Counted from the first letter of the stretch, positions 34,994-44,275 are shown. The stretch is DNA of 64,000 bases from Rufibacter roseolus (GCF_017916365.1 NZ_JAFMSU010000001.1:186001-250000); one strand, 5' to 3'. The notes: a model not told the origin generated them from the sequence alone. A program made the numbers and translations.

Positions 34994-35479
34994 ATGGCAA
35001 GAAACAAGGCACCGTTTGAGGGCTATTTCGGGATTGGCATTATGGAACCCAAAACGGAGACCAACGTGGGCACGCTGTGGCGGTCGGCGTCTATCATGGG
35101 CGCCAGTTTCCTGTTCACCATAGGCCGGCGCTACAAGAAACAATCCACCGACACGGGCAAAAGCTGGAAGGATATTCCGCTGTTCCACTACGCAGATTTC
35201 GATGACTTCTACCAGCACCTGCCCTACAGCTGCCAATTGGTAGGCGTGGAACTAGACCCCAAAGCCGTACCTGTAGAGCAGTTCCAACACCCTGAGCGCT
35301 GCATTTACCTCCTGGGTTCTGAAGACCACGGCTTGTCCAACGCGGTACGCGCGCGGTGCCACTACCTGGTACAGTTGCCCGGCACCAGTTCCATGAACGT
35401 GGCCTCGGCGGGAACCGTCATCCTCTATGACCGTCACCTCAAGAGCCAACTGGTCCTGGGCAGTCCGCCGCAACCGTAA
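34994..35479 (+). CDS. SpoU/TrmH family RNA methyltransferase
   Basis: A 161-residue SPOUT-class RNA 2'-O-methyltransferase. The three knotted-fold motifs are present: TNVGTLWRSA (motif 1), YLLGSEDHGLS (motif 2), and PGTSSMNVASAGTVILYD (motif 3). It lacks an N-terminal RNA-binding extension, as in minimal TrmL/TrmH-like enzymes. The frame is open from 34760, but ATG 34994 (MARNKAPFEG) begins the domain. It is divergent from the efflux operon. Substrate RNA is not determinable. Confidence 0.9.
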   Translation: MARNKAPFEGYFGIGIMEPKTETNVGTLWRSASIMGASFLFTIGRRYKKQSTDTGKSWKDIPLFHYADFDDFYQHLPYSCQLVGVELDPKAVPVEQFQHPERCIYLLGSEDHGLSNAVRARCHYLVQLPGTSSMNVASAGTVILYDRHLKSQLVLGSPPQP

Positions 35480-35605
35480 TTTCGTGCTCTCCTGGTGCCT
35501 AAGCGGGTAGACTAGGATATTCAAGGGACACTCCATATCTTGGAAGGGACGAACCCAGTTCTGCCGGGCGTTGTATGTGTTACCCTCTGAAGTCTATTAC
35601 CTAGT

Positions 35606-37153
35606 TTGTTCCAGTTTCTGCATCCCGGGTGGTTGTGGGCCGCCGCCAGCGTGGCCGTTCCCATTGCCATTCACTTATGGAATAAAAAGCCGCCCCGTAC
35701 GGTACAGGTAGGGAGTATCCGGTGGCTGCAACCCTCTGAGAGCAAAAAACTGAGCAGCCTGCGCCTTTCCGAGCCCTGGCTTTTGCTCCTGCGCTGCCTT
35801 TTGCTGGTGCTTCTGGCATTGGTGTTAGCCGGCCCACAATGGAAACACCAGGTACCCGCCGTACCCGAGAAACACACCTACCTGCACCCGGAGTTGCTCC
35901 AGTCCCGTTACCTCCCGCAGATTGCCGCTACCGTAGATTCTTTGGCCCAGAAAGGCTGGCAGATTCACCGTTTAGCGCCGGGTTTTCCTAAATTGCCCCT
36001 AAACGAAGAGACCCCGCTCCACACTTTCCAAACTGATAGCCTCGCCTCGGATTCCACCAATGCTTGGACTATGCTGCGCGTGCTCAACCGCAGTCTGCCC
36101 GCTAACGCCCAAGCCTGGATCTTCACCACCGATCTGCTCCGGCACCACCGCGGCGCGTTTCCGGCCATGCGCTCCGGTTTCACCTGGATTCCCGTGAGCG
36201 CACCGCAAACGAACCTCTGGCTGCAGGAAGCCTTCTACACCACCTCCGGCCAATTACGCCTGCGTTTCCGGCAGAGCGATGACCAACAAGTGACCCTCTT
36301 GGAGCGCAGCGTCCCCAAACCCGTTTCTGGCCAAACCATTTCTGTTCCCGGAGTTCCGGCTGTTAAATTCACCACCCACGCCACCACAGATTCCCTCACC
36401 CTCCTGGGCGCCGCCCGAAACACCGTTCCCTTGGCCAAACTGCCTCTGCAAGTTGTAGTTCGCCACAGCAAAACCCGACAAGCCGATGTTCGTTACCTGC
36501 GGGCAGCCCTGCAAGCTGCACTGGAATACCGGGGCGCCGCCTATAACCTGGCCTTAACTTCCGATGCCCAGCCTTTGCCCACCGTCGCTCCCGATTGGCT
36601 TTTCTGGCTCACAGATGAACCAATCGCTCCGTTTCTAGCCCGATTTCCCAAAATCAGGCTGAAAACCCTACAGGATGCTCCCGGCACTTCCCGTCCCCAG
36701 AAAACCGAAAGCTGGCTGCAAATCCCCGGCGTCTCCCAGAACGTGCCCTTGTACCAGCGCATTGCCGCTACAGAAAAACCTTCTGATGAAACCCTCTGGC
36801 GCGATGGCTTCGGCAACCCTTTACTAACCAAGACACATGACGCGCAGCAAACCCATTACCGGTTCTACAGCCGCTTCCACCCCGCCTGGAACGACTTGCC
36901 CAATAATGGACACTTCCCGGAACTGCTCCTGCGCCTGATCTTCCCCGAAGACGTTTCCTGGCGCACCAGATTTGATACCCGCACCCTGCAGAAAGACCTA
37001 GAACGCCCCCGCGGCTTTACCGCCTCTATTCCGGAAAACAGTCCTAAAACGGAGGAGGTGCTAGACGTGAAGCCGTGGCTGGTGGGACTGATGGCGCTGT
37101 TGCTAGCGCTGGAGCGGTGGCTGGCAGGAAGAAGAACTTATAGACAAAGTTAA
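35606..37153 (+). CDS. BatA-like membrane protein
   Basis: A 515-residue protein with the BatA N-terminal domain: FLHPGWLWAAASVAVPIAIH, then KPPRTVQVGSIRWL and a second helix (LLLLRCLLLVLLALVLAG). A C-terminal helix (VGLMALLLALERWLAG) closes it. There is no von Willebrand A domain, unlike true BatA. The start is TTG 35606, supported because the family N-terminus begins right there and no ATG is available. It heads a cluster with DUF4175 and a similar membrane protein. Two segments (36631-36666 and 37015-37050) resemble the dispersed 36-nt palindrome. Confidence 0.82.
   Translation: MFQFLHPGWLWAAASVAVPIAIHLWNKKPPRTVQVGSIRWLQPSESKKLSSLRLSEPWLLLLRCLLLVLLALVLAGPQWKHQVPAVPEKHTYLHPELLQSRYLPQIAATVDSLAQKGWQIHRLAPGFPKLPLNEETPLHTFQTDSLASDSTNAWTMLRVLNRSLPANAQAWIFTTDLLRHHRGAFPAMRSGFTWIPVSAPQTNLWLQEAFYTTSGQLRLRFRQSDDQQVTLLERSVPKPVSGQTISVPGVPAVKFTTHATTDSLTLLGAARNTVPLAKLPLQVVVRHSKTRQADVRYLRAALQAALEYRGAAYNLALTSDAQPLPTVAPDWLFWLTDEPIAPFLARFPKIRLKTLQDAPGTSRPQKTESWLQIPGVSQNVPLYQRIAATEKPSDETLWRDGFGNPLLTKTHDAQQTHYRFYSRFHPAWNDLPNNGHFPELLLRLIFPEDVSWRTRFDTRTLQKDLERPRGFTASIPENSPKTEEVLDVKPWLVGLMALLLALERWLAGRRTYRQS
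36631..36666. repeat. 36-nt palindrome copy inside the BatA-like gene
   Basis: Starts GTTTCTAGCCCGATTTCCC and ends TCAGGCTGAAAAC, a near-consensus member in length and both halves. In frame it encodes FLARFPKIRLKT (about residues 343-354). Confidence 0.75.
37015..37050. repeat. Degenerate 36-nt palindrome-like segment inside the BatA-like gene
   Basis: Reads CTTTACCGCCTCTATTCC and ends AGTCCTAAAAC; the ends fit but the core is degenerate. It encodes FTASIPENSPKT in the variable C-terminal linker. Confidence 0.4.
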
Positions 37154-37155
37154 TC

Positions 37156-38001
37156 ATGAAGAGTAGCATTCATTACTTAGCCGCAACCCTCATTGCCCTA
37201 ACAATGGCTTCATGCATGGGGGAAACTGAGAGAAAAAAAACCACTGAAGTTCCTGCACCCACAACAGAGGTTTATGCTACACAGGCATTAGCCACACCTG
37301 AAAAAACGGATCCATCTAATGCTTTTTCTTGGTCAACACATGTATGTAGGAACAAAGGCATTTTCAATCCAAATACTTATTCAGCGCAACAGTTAAAGGA
37401 CACTTACTATCTATGGTTTGAGTTTAATAGCATTGTGGAATTAGAAGACGCTACCTTAGATTCCCCAGACGAGTGGACCCTTGAGTATATCAATAGGAAA
37501 AGCGCTAAACTGGACGCTGATTACAGAAAAGCTACCAAAAGATTACTGGGCCTTCAATTAGTCCCCGTCAAGTTTTGGGAAAAAGTAAGAGACTTAAAAA
37601 CGAAAGAGCTTGATGAATCATATGCTTTGAAAAAGCTAACTATTGAGGCGTATAAAACCCCAGGGATTCTCCTGAACCAGCCTTACTCAAAAAACTGTCA
37701 GGCCTATGCCAACGCCTTGGCTTCAGAGGACAGTGTGGCCTTGTTCAACGCTTGGAAGAACCACATGGAGGAGCAGAAAAAAAGAACCCTCGCACCAGAC
37801 CGAGTAGAAGCCGAATTCAACAGACAAAGAAACTCCCCACAGAGACTTCTTTATGCAAAGGTTGAGCTCATGAAATTTGGTTGGTGGAACTGCGCTGTCG
37901 ATCAACTAAAATACAATGGCGCTTCTCAAGAAATGCCTATGGAAGAAGAATTTGACAAGTTATTCCTCAAAATCACAGATGAATGCGATGATGTTGATTG
38001 A
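37156..38001 (+). CDS. AT-rich predicted lipoprotein, function unknown
   Basis: A 281-residue protein with a signal peptide ending in a possible lipobox (ALTMASCMG, Cys20), a Thr/Pro/Glu-rich linker, and a mostly helical, Lys/Glu-rich body with several Cys residues. I do not recognise the family. Its codon use is much more AT-rich than the genes on both sides (frequent AAA, TTA, TAT, GAA), which suggests later insertion into the BatA-DUF4175 cluster. It starts 2 nt after the BatA-like stop codon, so it is expressed with the cluster. Confidence 0.7.
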   Translation: MKSSIHYLAATLIALTMASCMGETERKKTTEVPAPTTEVYATQALATPEKTDPSNAFSWSTHVCRNKGIFNPNTYSAQQLKDTYYLWFEFNSIVELEDATLDSPDEWTLEYINRKSAKLDADYRKATKRLLGLQLVPVKFWEKVRDLKTKELDESYALKKLTIEAYKTPGILLNQPYSKNCQAYANALASEDSVALFNAWKNHMEEQKKRTLAPDRVEAEFNRQRNSPQRLLYAKVELMKFGWWNCAVDQLKYNGASQEMPMEEEFDKLFLKITDECDDVD

Positions 38002-38040
38002 GAAGCTTACCTGATAAATCCGTTATAAATTAGACGTCTA

Positions 38041-40260
38041 ATGTCCCAACCCACCTCCCATACCGCCCCAGCCCTCACTGTTCTTGAACAGGTACGGGCA
38101 AACTTCCTTCGGCAGAAGGCAGGGTTGTTTGCGCTGCAGGAGTTGGGGATGGTAGCACCCTTGCTGGTATGGATGTACCGCGATTGGGGCGGAGTTGGCG
38201 GCGGAACGGCGGGTGTTCTTTTGATCCTTTTAACTCTTGGAATACAGACCATGCGGTGGCGGGAGCTTCAGAAGAGAACGGACCTGCTCAAAGTAGCCCG
38301 GCACCTGAACCGGAGATTTCCGCAACTGGAGGAAAGCGCCGACCTGTTGCTGCAACCGGAGGAGGAACTTCCGCTCCTGGGCAAACTTCAGCGGCATCGG
38401 ACTGCCGAAACCTTGGCCCAGATTCCGGCAGAGGAAGCCTCGTCGGTAAAATATAAGAGCAGTTGGCTCATGTTACTCCTTGGGGTGGCCTTGGCCGGGG
38501 CGCTCTGGTTTCTGCCTGATTTCACCAAAACACCTGATAAAACCGCTTCAACAAGGTCAGGCATCTCATCTGATGTGAATGCCCCGGTAGACCAGCCCAA
38601 AGCCATTCTGCCGGCCATTGAACAGATGAACCTTCGCATTTCCCCGCCTGCTTACACACGCAAAGCCCCATACGCGGTAACCACGCCCTCCTTCAAAGCT
38701 GAGGTCGGAGCGCAGGTTACCTGGACGGTGAAAACCAACCAAGCCGTCTCTTCGCTGCAATTAGTACTCAGTAACCAAAAGCCTATTCCTCTGCGGAAAG
38801 TAGCAAGTCAGGAGAACACCTACACTACTTCTCTTACCCTCAAGCAGGCCACGCTGTACCATTTGCGCCTGAACGGCCAGACCTCAGATTTCTACTCCAT
38901 AGAGGTGATCCCGGACGAGGCACCTTCCATCGTGGTCCAGACGCCTAAACAGTACACCGAGATCCTCTTCGGGGACCCGCAGCGGGTGCAGCTCAGGGCA
39001 ACCCTCCGCGATGACTACGGGCTCCGTTCCGCCGATCTGGTGGCCACCGTGGCAAAAGGCGAAGGCGAGGCCGTGAAGTTCCGGGAGCAGCGCATCCCGC
39101 TCAAGCTGTCGTTCACCGGGCAGCCGCGGGAAAGGCAGCTGACCCAAACTTTGAACCTGCAACAATTGGGCATGACCTACGGCGATGAACTTTACTTTTA
39201 CCTGCAGGCCTATGACAACCACCGCGGCTACACCCGCACCGAGGCTTTCCTGGTGGAGATTGAGGACACCACCGTGGTGGAGACCATGGATGACCTCTCG
39301 TTGGGCGTGAACCCCAACCCCGAGTATTTCCGGAGCCAGCGCCAGATCATCATTGATACCGAGAAACTGATCCAGGAACGGAAAGGCCTTACCCAGGCAG
39401 TGTTTCAGGAACGGTCCAACAACATCGGGGTAGACCAGAAACTGCTGCGCCTGCGCTACGGTAAGTTCCTGGGCGAAGAGTTTGAATCGAACATCGGCGG
39501 AGCCGCTTTACCCGAAGGGTTAGCCGAGAGCCACACCGCCGATGACGGCCATGACCACGGCGCTAAAAAGGAAGGCAGCGAACACGAGAACAAAATGGGC
39601 GAACTGCTGGACCCCTACCTGCACAAACACGATCAGGAGGAAGCGGCCACGTTTTTTGAACCCGCCATCAAAGCGCAGCTCAAAGGCGCCCTGGCCCAGA
39701 TGTGGGAAGCGGAACTGAGGCTGCGCACCGCCCGGCCCAAAGAAGCCCTGCCGTTTGAGTACAAAGCCCTGCGGATGCTCAAGGAAGTGCAGCAAAAATC
39801 TAGAGTGTACGTGAAGAAAAGCGGGTTTGAGCCGCCGCCCCTCAAAGAACCCGAAAAACGCCTCACCGGCGATCTAAGCAAGGTGCAGACCTTCCATGCC
39901 CAGCGTAAAGAAAAACCAAGCGAGACCTTGATGGCCTCCCGGCAGGCATTGCAGCGCGTAGCACAACTCAGACAAGGTACAAAGCCCACGTCCACAGACG
40001 CCGCTTTGTTGGAACAGGCAGGGCAGGAACTGGGCCAGGCCGCCGTGCGCGAACCTGGCTCTTATCTCCGGGCATTGCAGGATGTGCGACAACTCACCCA
40101 GGATATCCGGGCGCGTAAACCGCTCTGCCAAGATTGCCTCACCCGCGTGGAGGCCGCGTTGCACCATTTTCTGCCTGTTTCTACAAAATCGGCGCAAAAA
40201 CCGGTTTCCTCTGGCGCGCCCAGGAAACTGGCCCAGGATTATTTTAACCGGCTGAACTAA
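38041..40260 (+). CDS. DUF4175-like membrane protein
   Basis: A 739-residue protein with helices near residues 30-48, 52-72 and 140-160, then a large extracytoplasmic region. The segment EQMNLRISPPAYTRKAPY and IEVIPDEAPSIVVQTPK fit the DUF4175 family found with BatA/MoxR clusters. A His/Asp-rich stretch lies at residues about 496-532 (DDGHDHGAKK, later DPYLHKHDQEE) and may bind metal. Near the C-terminus a segment (40166-40201) resembles the 36-nt palindrome. Function is not established. Confidence 0.78.
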   Translation: MSQPTSHTAPALTVLEQVRANFLRQKAGLFALQELGMVAPLLVWMYRDWGGVGGGTAGVLLILLTLGIQTMRWRELQKRTDLLKVARHLNRRFPQLEESADLLLQPEEELPLLGKLQRHRTAETLAQIPAEEASSVKYKSSWLMLLLGVALAGALWFLPDFTKTPDKTASTRSGISSDVNAPVDQPKAILPAIEQMNLRISPPAYTRKAPYAVTTPSFKAEVGAQVTWTVKTNQAVSSLQLVLSNQKPIPLRKVASQENTYTTSLTLKQATLYHLRLNGQTSDFYSIEVIPDEAPSIVVQTPKQYTEILFGDPQRVQLRATLRDDYGLRSADLVATVAKGEGEAVKFREQRIPLKLSFTGQPRERQLTQTLNLQQLGMTYGDELYFYLQAYDNHRGYTRTEAFLVEIEDTTVVETMDDLSLGVNPNPEYFRSQRQIIIDTEKLIQERKGLTQAVFQERSNNIGVDQKLLRLRYGKFLGEEFESNIGGAALPEGLAESHTADDGHDHGAKKEGSEHENKMGELLDPYLHKHDQEEAATFFEPAIKAQLKGALAQMWEAELRLRTARPKEALPFEYKALRMLKEVQQKSRVYVKKSGFEPPPLKEPEKRLTGDLSKVQTFHAQRKEKPSETLMASRQALQRVAQLRQGTKPTSTDAALLEQAGQELGQAAVREPGSYLRALQDVRQLTQDIRARKPLCQDCLTRVEAALHHFLPVSTKSAQKPVSSGAPRKLAQDYFNRLN
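40166..40201. repeat. 36-nt palindrome copy inside the DUF4175-like gene
   Basis: Starts ATTTTCTGCCTGTTTC and ends TCGGCGCAAAAAC. It encodes FLPVSTKSAQK near residues 710-720, in a reading frame different from that of the BatA-gene copies. Confidence 0.55.
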
Positions 40261-40262
40261 CC

Positions 40263-42056
40263 ATGCATCTTCCATTACCTTTTCTGCTGGTATTAGCGGC
40301 TCTGCTGGGTGCCTGGTTCTCCTGGTTGGCCGTGCGCCGCCCAGACCGCCGGCGACTCTTTTGGCGATTGCTGGCTACTTGGGGTGTGGTGGCCTGCTTG
40401 GTGCTGCTCCTCGCACCGCCTAAAATAACCCGCACCTACAATGCCTCAGAGGCCATTCTCCTGACAGAAAGCTATCAAACCGATACCCTGAACGCCCTCC
40501 TGAAACGCCTACGCCCCAAGCCCCAGGTGTACGCTTTCGGCGTGACGGTTGAGAAAGCCAGGCAAGTAACCGATCTGGCTTCATTCCGGCGACAGCACCC
40601 ATCAGTGAGAACCCTGCACGTCCTGGGCTATGGCCTTCCGGCCGAAGAGCTCGCCATGCTATACTCCCTGCGGCTAATAAGCCATTTATCAATCTTACCA
40701 GCCGGTGTCCTGACTGCCTCCTGGCCCCAAGAAATCACGCTAGGTGACGCAATACCTGTGCAGGGCAGATTCCACGGCTCATCAGAAAAGAAACTGGCTT
40801 TGTATTTGCATGCGGCAGGCCAGCCAAGGGATTCCGTGGAAATCAGAAAAGGGGTTGACCAAACTTTCTTTCTTCGGTTCACGCCCAAAACTGCCGGGCA
40901 GTTTGTGTACACGTTGCGGTGGAAAGACGAGGATGACTCCCTACACCAGGAAAACTTACCAGTAGTGGTAAAGGCCCCGAGGCAGCTGAACGTACTTTTG
41001 CTTTCTTCGGCCCCGTCTTTTGAAGGGAAATTCCTGAAGAACGCCCTGGCCCAGCGGGGGCACAGCGTGGCTGTCCGGAACCAGGTGAGCCAAGGCATCT
41101 ACAACACAGAATGGGTGAACTTTCCGGTGCAAAACTTGAATCGCCTCACGCCCGCCCTGCTCCAGAAATTTGATGTGGTGCTCTTGGATGACTTGACCCT
41201 ACAACGATTAGGCGCCCAGGAGAAACAGGCCCTGCAACAGGCCGTTCGACAGCAAGGCCTGGGAGTACTTACCGCTATTTCCCAGAAATCACCCAAACCC
41301 ATGGACTTTTTCACGGAAGGCGTTTTCCGGCCTATTTCTGAAAAACCATCCCGAATCGGCGCCGTGCGTTGGCCCCAGCAAACAAGTGCCCAAGCAGTGC
41401 TGCCATTGAGCAACATCGTGCTGCAACCCAAAGAAGGACAACAGCCGCTAGCCTGGGAACAGAATCCTACGCAGGCTTTGGTGGTACGCTCCCGTAAAGG
41501 CCTGGGCCAGGTGGGTATCAGTCTTCTGCCCGAGACATTTCCGTTGGCGCTGGAGGGAAAAGAAACGCTGTACCAGCTGTACTGGGCCTCCGTGCTCACG
41601 GCCTTGGCCAAACCCGAGGAAGCAAACCCCATTACTTGGCTCACGATTTCTAAGCCATTTCAGGAGCAACAGCCGATTACGTTTCTGGCAGCGGCCCCTC
41701 TTTCAAAGGCATCCTTCCTAGCGGAAACATATGGTGGCCAAAAGCCTGCCGTCTATGAAAACACTGATGTAAAGGACGCTGCTTATACCCAAGGCATGAT
41801 CTACCCACAAGTTGCCGGTTGGCACACGCTGAAGCTGAATGAAAAGACAGAGGCGTCGGTTTACGTACATCCGGCCGCAGGGTGGCGCACTCAGTTTCTG
41901 CAGATGCAGCAAAAAGCCTTTCTCCAGGTTTCCTCCCAAAGTACAGCAGGCCCCCAGGCCCAGATGACAGAACAGGAAGAACCCATTTCCCTTTGGATCA
42001 TAGGAAGCGTGCTGGTGGCCTTGCTTGGTTATCTGTGGCTGGAAGAAAAACTCTAG
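40263..42056 (+). CDS. Membrane protein with glutamine-amidotransferase-like fold, BatA cluster
   Basis: A 597-residue protein with two N-terminal helices (about residues 5-22 and 33-52) and one C-terminal helix (ISLWIIGSVLVALLGYLWL). The middle has an immunoglobulin-like strand region (TLGDAIPVQGRFHGSSE) and a Rossmann/GATase1-like segment (LNVLLLSSAPSFEGKFLKNA, then FDVVLLDDLTLQRLG). No catalytic Cys-His pair is evident. It starts 2 nt after the DUF4175-like stop and is probably the last gene of the operon, ending at a strong terminator. Confidence 0.7.
   Translation: MHLPLPFLLVLAALLGAWFSWLAVRRPDRRRLFWRLLATWGVVACLVLLLAPPKITRTYNASEAILLTESYQTDTLNALLKRLRPKPQVYAFGVTVEKARQVTDLASFRRQHPSVRTLHVLGYGLPAEELAMLYSLRLISHLSILPAGVLTASWPQEITLGDAIPVQGRFHGSSEKKLALYLHAAGQPRDSVEIRKGVDQTFFLRFTPKTAGQFVYTLRWKDEDDSLHQENLPVVVKAPRQLNVLLLSSAPSFEGKFLKNALAQRGHSVAVRNQVSQGIYNTEWVNFPVQNLNRLTPALLQKFDVVLLDDLTLQRLGAQEKQALQQAVRQQGLGVLTAISQKSPKPMDFFTEGVFRPISEKPSRIGAVRWPQQTSAQAVLPLSNIVLQPKEGQQPLAWEQNPTQALVVRSRKGLGQVGISLLPETFPLALEGKETLYQLYWASVLTALAKPEEANPITWLTISKPFQEQQPITFLAAAPLSKASFLAETYGGQKPAVYENTDVKDAAYTQGMIYPQVAGWHTLKLNEKTEASVYVHPAAGWRTQFLQMQQKAFLQVSSQSTAGPQAQMTEQEEPISLWIIGSVLVALLGYLWLEEKL
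41322..41357. repeat. Degenerate 36-nt palindrome inside the last BatA-cluster gene
   Basis: Left half GTTTTCCGGCCTATTTC and AAAAAC are good, the right half (CATCCCGAATC) is weak. It encodes VFRPISEKPSRI at about residues 354-365. Confidence 0.45.
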
Positions 42057-42109
42057 TAAGGCTCCAGCAATGATTCAAAAGCACCTGATGCTTAACCCAT
42101 CCTAAAAGT

Positions 42110-42155
42110 AAAACGGGCGATAAAAGTATACTCTACTTTTATCGCCCGTTTTTTT
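42110..42155. terminator. Perfect bidirectional intrinsic terminator
   Basis: AAAACGGGCGATAAAAGTA pairs perfectly with TACTTTTATCGCCCGTTTT (19 bp, 5-nt loop TACTC) and continues into a T-run. It separates the convergent BatA-cluster and PorE-like genes. Confidence 0.95.
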
Positions 42156-42172
42156 GAAATCAGCCTTAATAA
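42137..42172. repeat. Degenerate 36-nt palindrome, fused to the terminator
   Basis: The right half (GAAATCAGCCTTAATAA) fits the dispersed family; the left half overlaps the terminator stem. It ends 20 nt from the PorE-like stop codon. Confidence 0.4.
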
Positions 42173-42192
42173 GTGGAGTCTTACCGCCTCAA

Positions 42193-44172
42193 CTACTTAA
42201 TGATCTTGAACTCGGTGCGACGGTTAAGTTGGTGTTCTTCCTCTGAGCAGGAGACGCCGTCTTTGCAGCGGTTGAGCAGTTTGGTTTCGCCGTAGCCTTT
42301 GTCTACCACCCGTTTGGGGTCAATGCCCTGGGAGATGATGTATTTCACGGCGGTGTTGGCGCGCAGCTGCGAGAGCATGAGGTTGTATTTGTTTGACTCG
42401 CGGCTGTCTGTGTGGGAGCTCAGCTCGATTCTAATGGTAGGGTTATCGCGCAGCATGCCTACGACTTTGTCTAGCTCCGCAATGGCCTCGGGCCGAAGAT
42501 TGTGCTTGTCAAGGTCATAGTAGATGTTCTCCAGCACAATAGGGCGGTTGGGCGTGTCGCGGTCCAGCACCATCTCAATCTGCACAGTATCGGTGACTTT
42601 GCGGCAGTCTGGCATCACGTGGAACGTGCGGGTGAGATAGCCTTTCTTGCTGCCCCTGATGGTGTAAGTCTGGTTTGCGTTCACGGCAAAAAGGAAGCGG
42701 CCATTCTCATCAGACTCAAACTCCATCGGGCTGGAGGTGTTTCCGTTCACAGTGACTTCCAGTTTCACGCCGCCCACCGGTACCTGGCGGGCGCGGCCGT
42801 TGCGGTTGGGTACCCGGGCGTAGGTCACGCCTGCCAGCTTGCAGGGAATCTCGGTGGGTTTGAACCGGTAGATGTTGTCTGAACCGGCATCGCCCTCACG
42901 GTTAGAGGACAGGTAGCCGCTTTTGCCGTCTTTTTCATAAATCAGCCCGAAATCATCGCGCGGCGAGTTGAAAGGGTAGTACAAGTTCTCCACGGGTCCC
43001 CAGGTAGCGCGGCTCCCCTCGGCGGAGAATAGGTCCAGGCCACCCATGCCTATGTGCCCATCAGAGGAGAAGTACAGGGTTCCGTCTGGGTGTACCACCG
43101 GGAAAACCTCTTTGCCCGAGGTGTTGATGGTGGGGCCGGCATTGACGGGTGTAGACCAGGAGCCGTCTTTCTGGCGCTCGCTGAAGTAGATATCGGTTTG
43201 GCCGTGGCCGCCGGGCATATCAGAGACGAAGTACAGGACCTGGCCATCGGGGGAGAGGGCCGGGTGACCCACTGAGTAGTTCTCGCCCTGGTTGAAAGGG
43301 AAAGCTTTCACGTCCTGCCATTTCCCTTTAGAGAAGGTGGCGCTGTAAATCTCCAACCGGTTGATGAACTCGTCGCTTTTGGAGTAACGCTGCCAGTTAC
43401 TTTCGGTACGCAGTTCCTCAGGCAGTACCCGGTTTTTCACGCGCTTGGTACGGGTGAAGAACACCTCGTTGAAGTCTGGCGAGAAGGTGGCGATGGCGTT
43501 GTGGAACTGGGTGTTGATGGCCTTCTCCATGGGTTTGATGTCACCCCAACTGGCGGGGCCTTTCCGCTCAGCGTAGTAGAGCTGCAGGTAGGGCGTGCCG
43601 GTCCAGCCGTACTTCTGGTCAGATCCGTTGTTGCGGCCCCGGTCAGAGGAGAACACCAGGCCCTCGCGGTAGAAAACAGGGCTGAAATCGGCGAAGGTAG
43701 TGTTGAGGGTACTGTCGGCGATCACGTCAATGCCCAGCGGACGGTCTATCCAGCTCATGGCCAGGTCACAGGCCTTGGCTAGTTGCAAAGCCTCTTCGCG
43801 CCGGCTCTGGTCCAGCTCGGCAAACCGCAGGTAGTTCTTTTTGGCGATGGTGTACTCCCCATTCTGGCGGCAGGCGTTGGCGTAATAGAACAGGTTAATG
43901 GGCGCCGATCCCGGAAAACCCAGGGCCTGGCGGTACCAGAACTCGGCGGCGCCGGGCTGATTGATAAGCCGGTAACAGTGGGCGATGCGCTCGGTGAGGT
44001 GGAGGGTGGGCTGCTCCTTTTCCAGAAGTTTCTGGTACTCTTCCAGCGCCAAGGCGTAATCAAAGTTATTGAAATGCTTGTCTGCCTTGGTCTGATTTGC
44101 CTGGGCCTGGGTGAGGGAAGGACTTAAGCAATGGGTAAGGCAAAGCAGCAGTAAGAGGTAAAAGATCTTCAC
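42193..44172 (-). CDS. porE: PorE-like T9SS protein: TPR, PD40, CRD and OmpA domains
   Basis: A 659-residue exported protein matching the four-domain layout of PorE: signal peptide, TPR (FDYALALEEYQKLLEKE, residues about 35-130), a WD40-like PD40 propeller (VFSSDRGRNNGSDQ and LYFVSDMPGGHGQTDIYF), a carboxypeptidase-regulatory-like domain (ESDENGRFLFAVN), and a C-terminal OmpA domain (TIRIELSSHTDSRESNKYN, LSQLRANTAVKYI). PorE links the T9SS to peptidoglycan. It follows adhesin 1 and its SprF-like partner on the same strand, 103 nt away, so this copy may serve that module rather than the core. It is one of several paralogues expected in such a genome. Confidence 0.85.
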   Translation of the reverse strand: MKIFYLLLLLCLTHCLSPSLTQAQANQTKADKHFNNFDYALALEEYQKLLEKEQPTLHLTERIAHCYRLINQPGAAEFWYRQALGFPGSAPINLFYYANACRQNGEYTIAKKNYLRFAELDQSRREEALQLAKACDLAMSWIDRPLGIDVIADSTLNTTFADFSPVFYREGLVFSSDRGRNNGSDQKYGWTGTPYLQLYYAERKGPASWGDIKPMEKAINTQFHNAIATFSPDFNEVFFTRTKRVKNRVLPEELRTESNWQRYSKSDEFINRLEIYSATFSKGKWQDVKAFPFNQGENYSVGHPALSPDGQVLYFVSDMPGGHGQTDIYFSERQKDGSWSTPVNAGPTINTSGKEVFPVVHPDGTLYFSSDGHIGMGGLDLFSAEGSRATWGPVENLYYPFNSPRDDFGLIYEKDGKSGYLSSNREGDAGSDNIYRFKPTEIPCKLAGVTYARVPNRNGRARQVPVGGVKLEVTVNGNTSSPMEFESDENGRFLFAVNANQTYTIRGSKKGYLTRTFHVMPDCRKVTDTVQIEMVLDRDTPNRPIVLENIYYDLDKHNLRPEAIAELDKVVGMLRDNPTIRIELSSHTDSRESNKYNLMLSQLRANTAVKYIISQGIDPKRVVDKGYGETKLLNRCKDGVSCSEEEHQLNRRTEFKIIK

Positions 44173-44210
44173 AATTCCAGTTTTGCACCAGTTGGTGGGT
44201 AAATGATTTA

Positions 44211-44245
44211 GATTCTGAGCCGTTTTTCAAAAATCGGCTCTAAAC
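44211..44245. repeat. 36-nt palindrome family, 35-nt copy
   Basis: The core GAGCCGTTTTTC and AAAAATCGGCTC forms a perfect outer stem; it then ends TAAAC. It lies 30 nt after the stop codon of the SprF-like gene on the minus strand. Confidence 0.7.
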
Positions 44246-44275
44246 CAGCTTTTCAATGTTTGTACATGAAACAAC

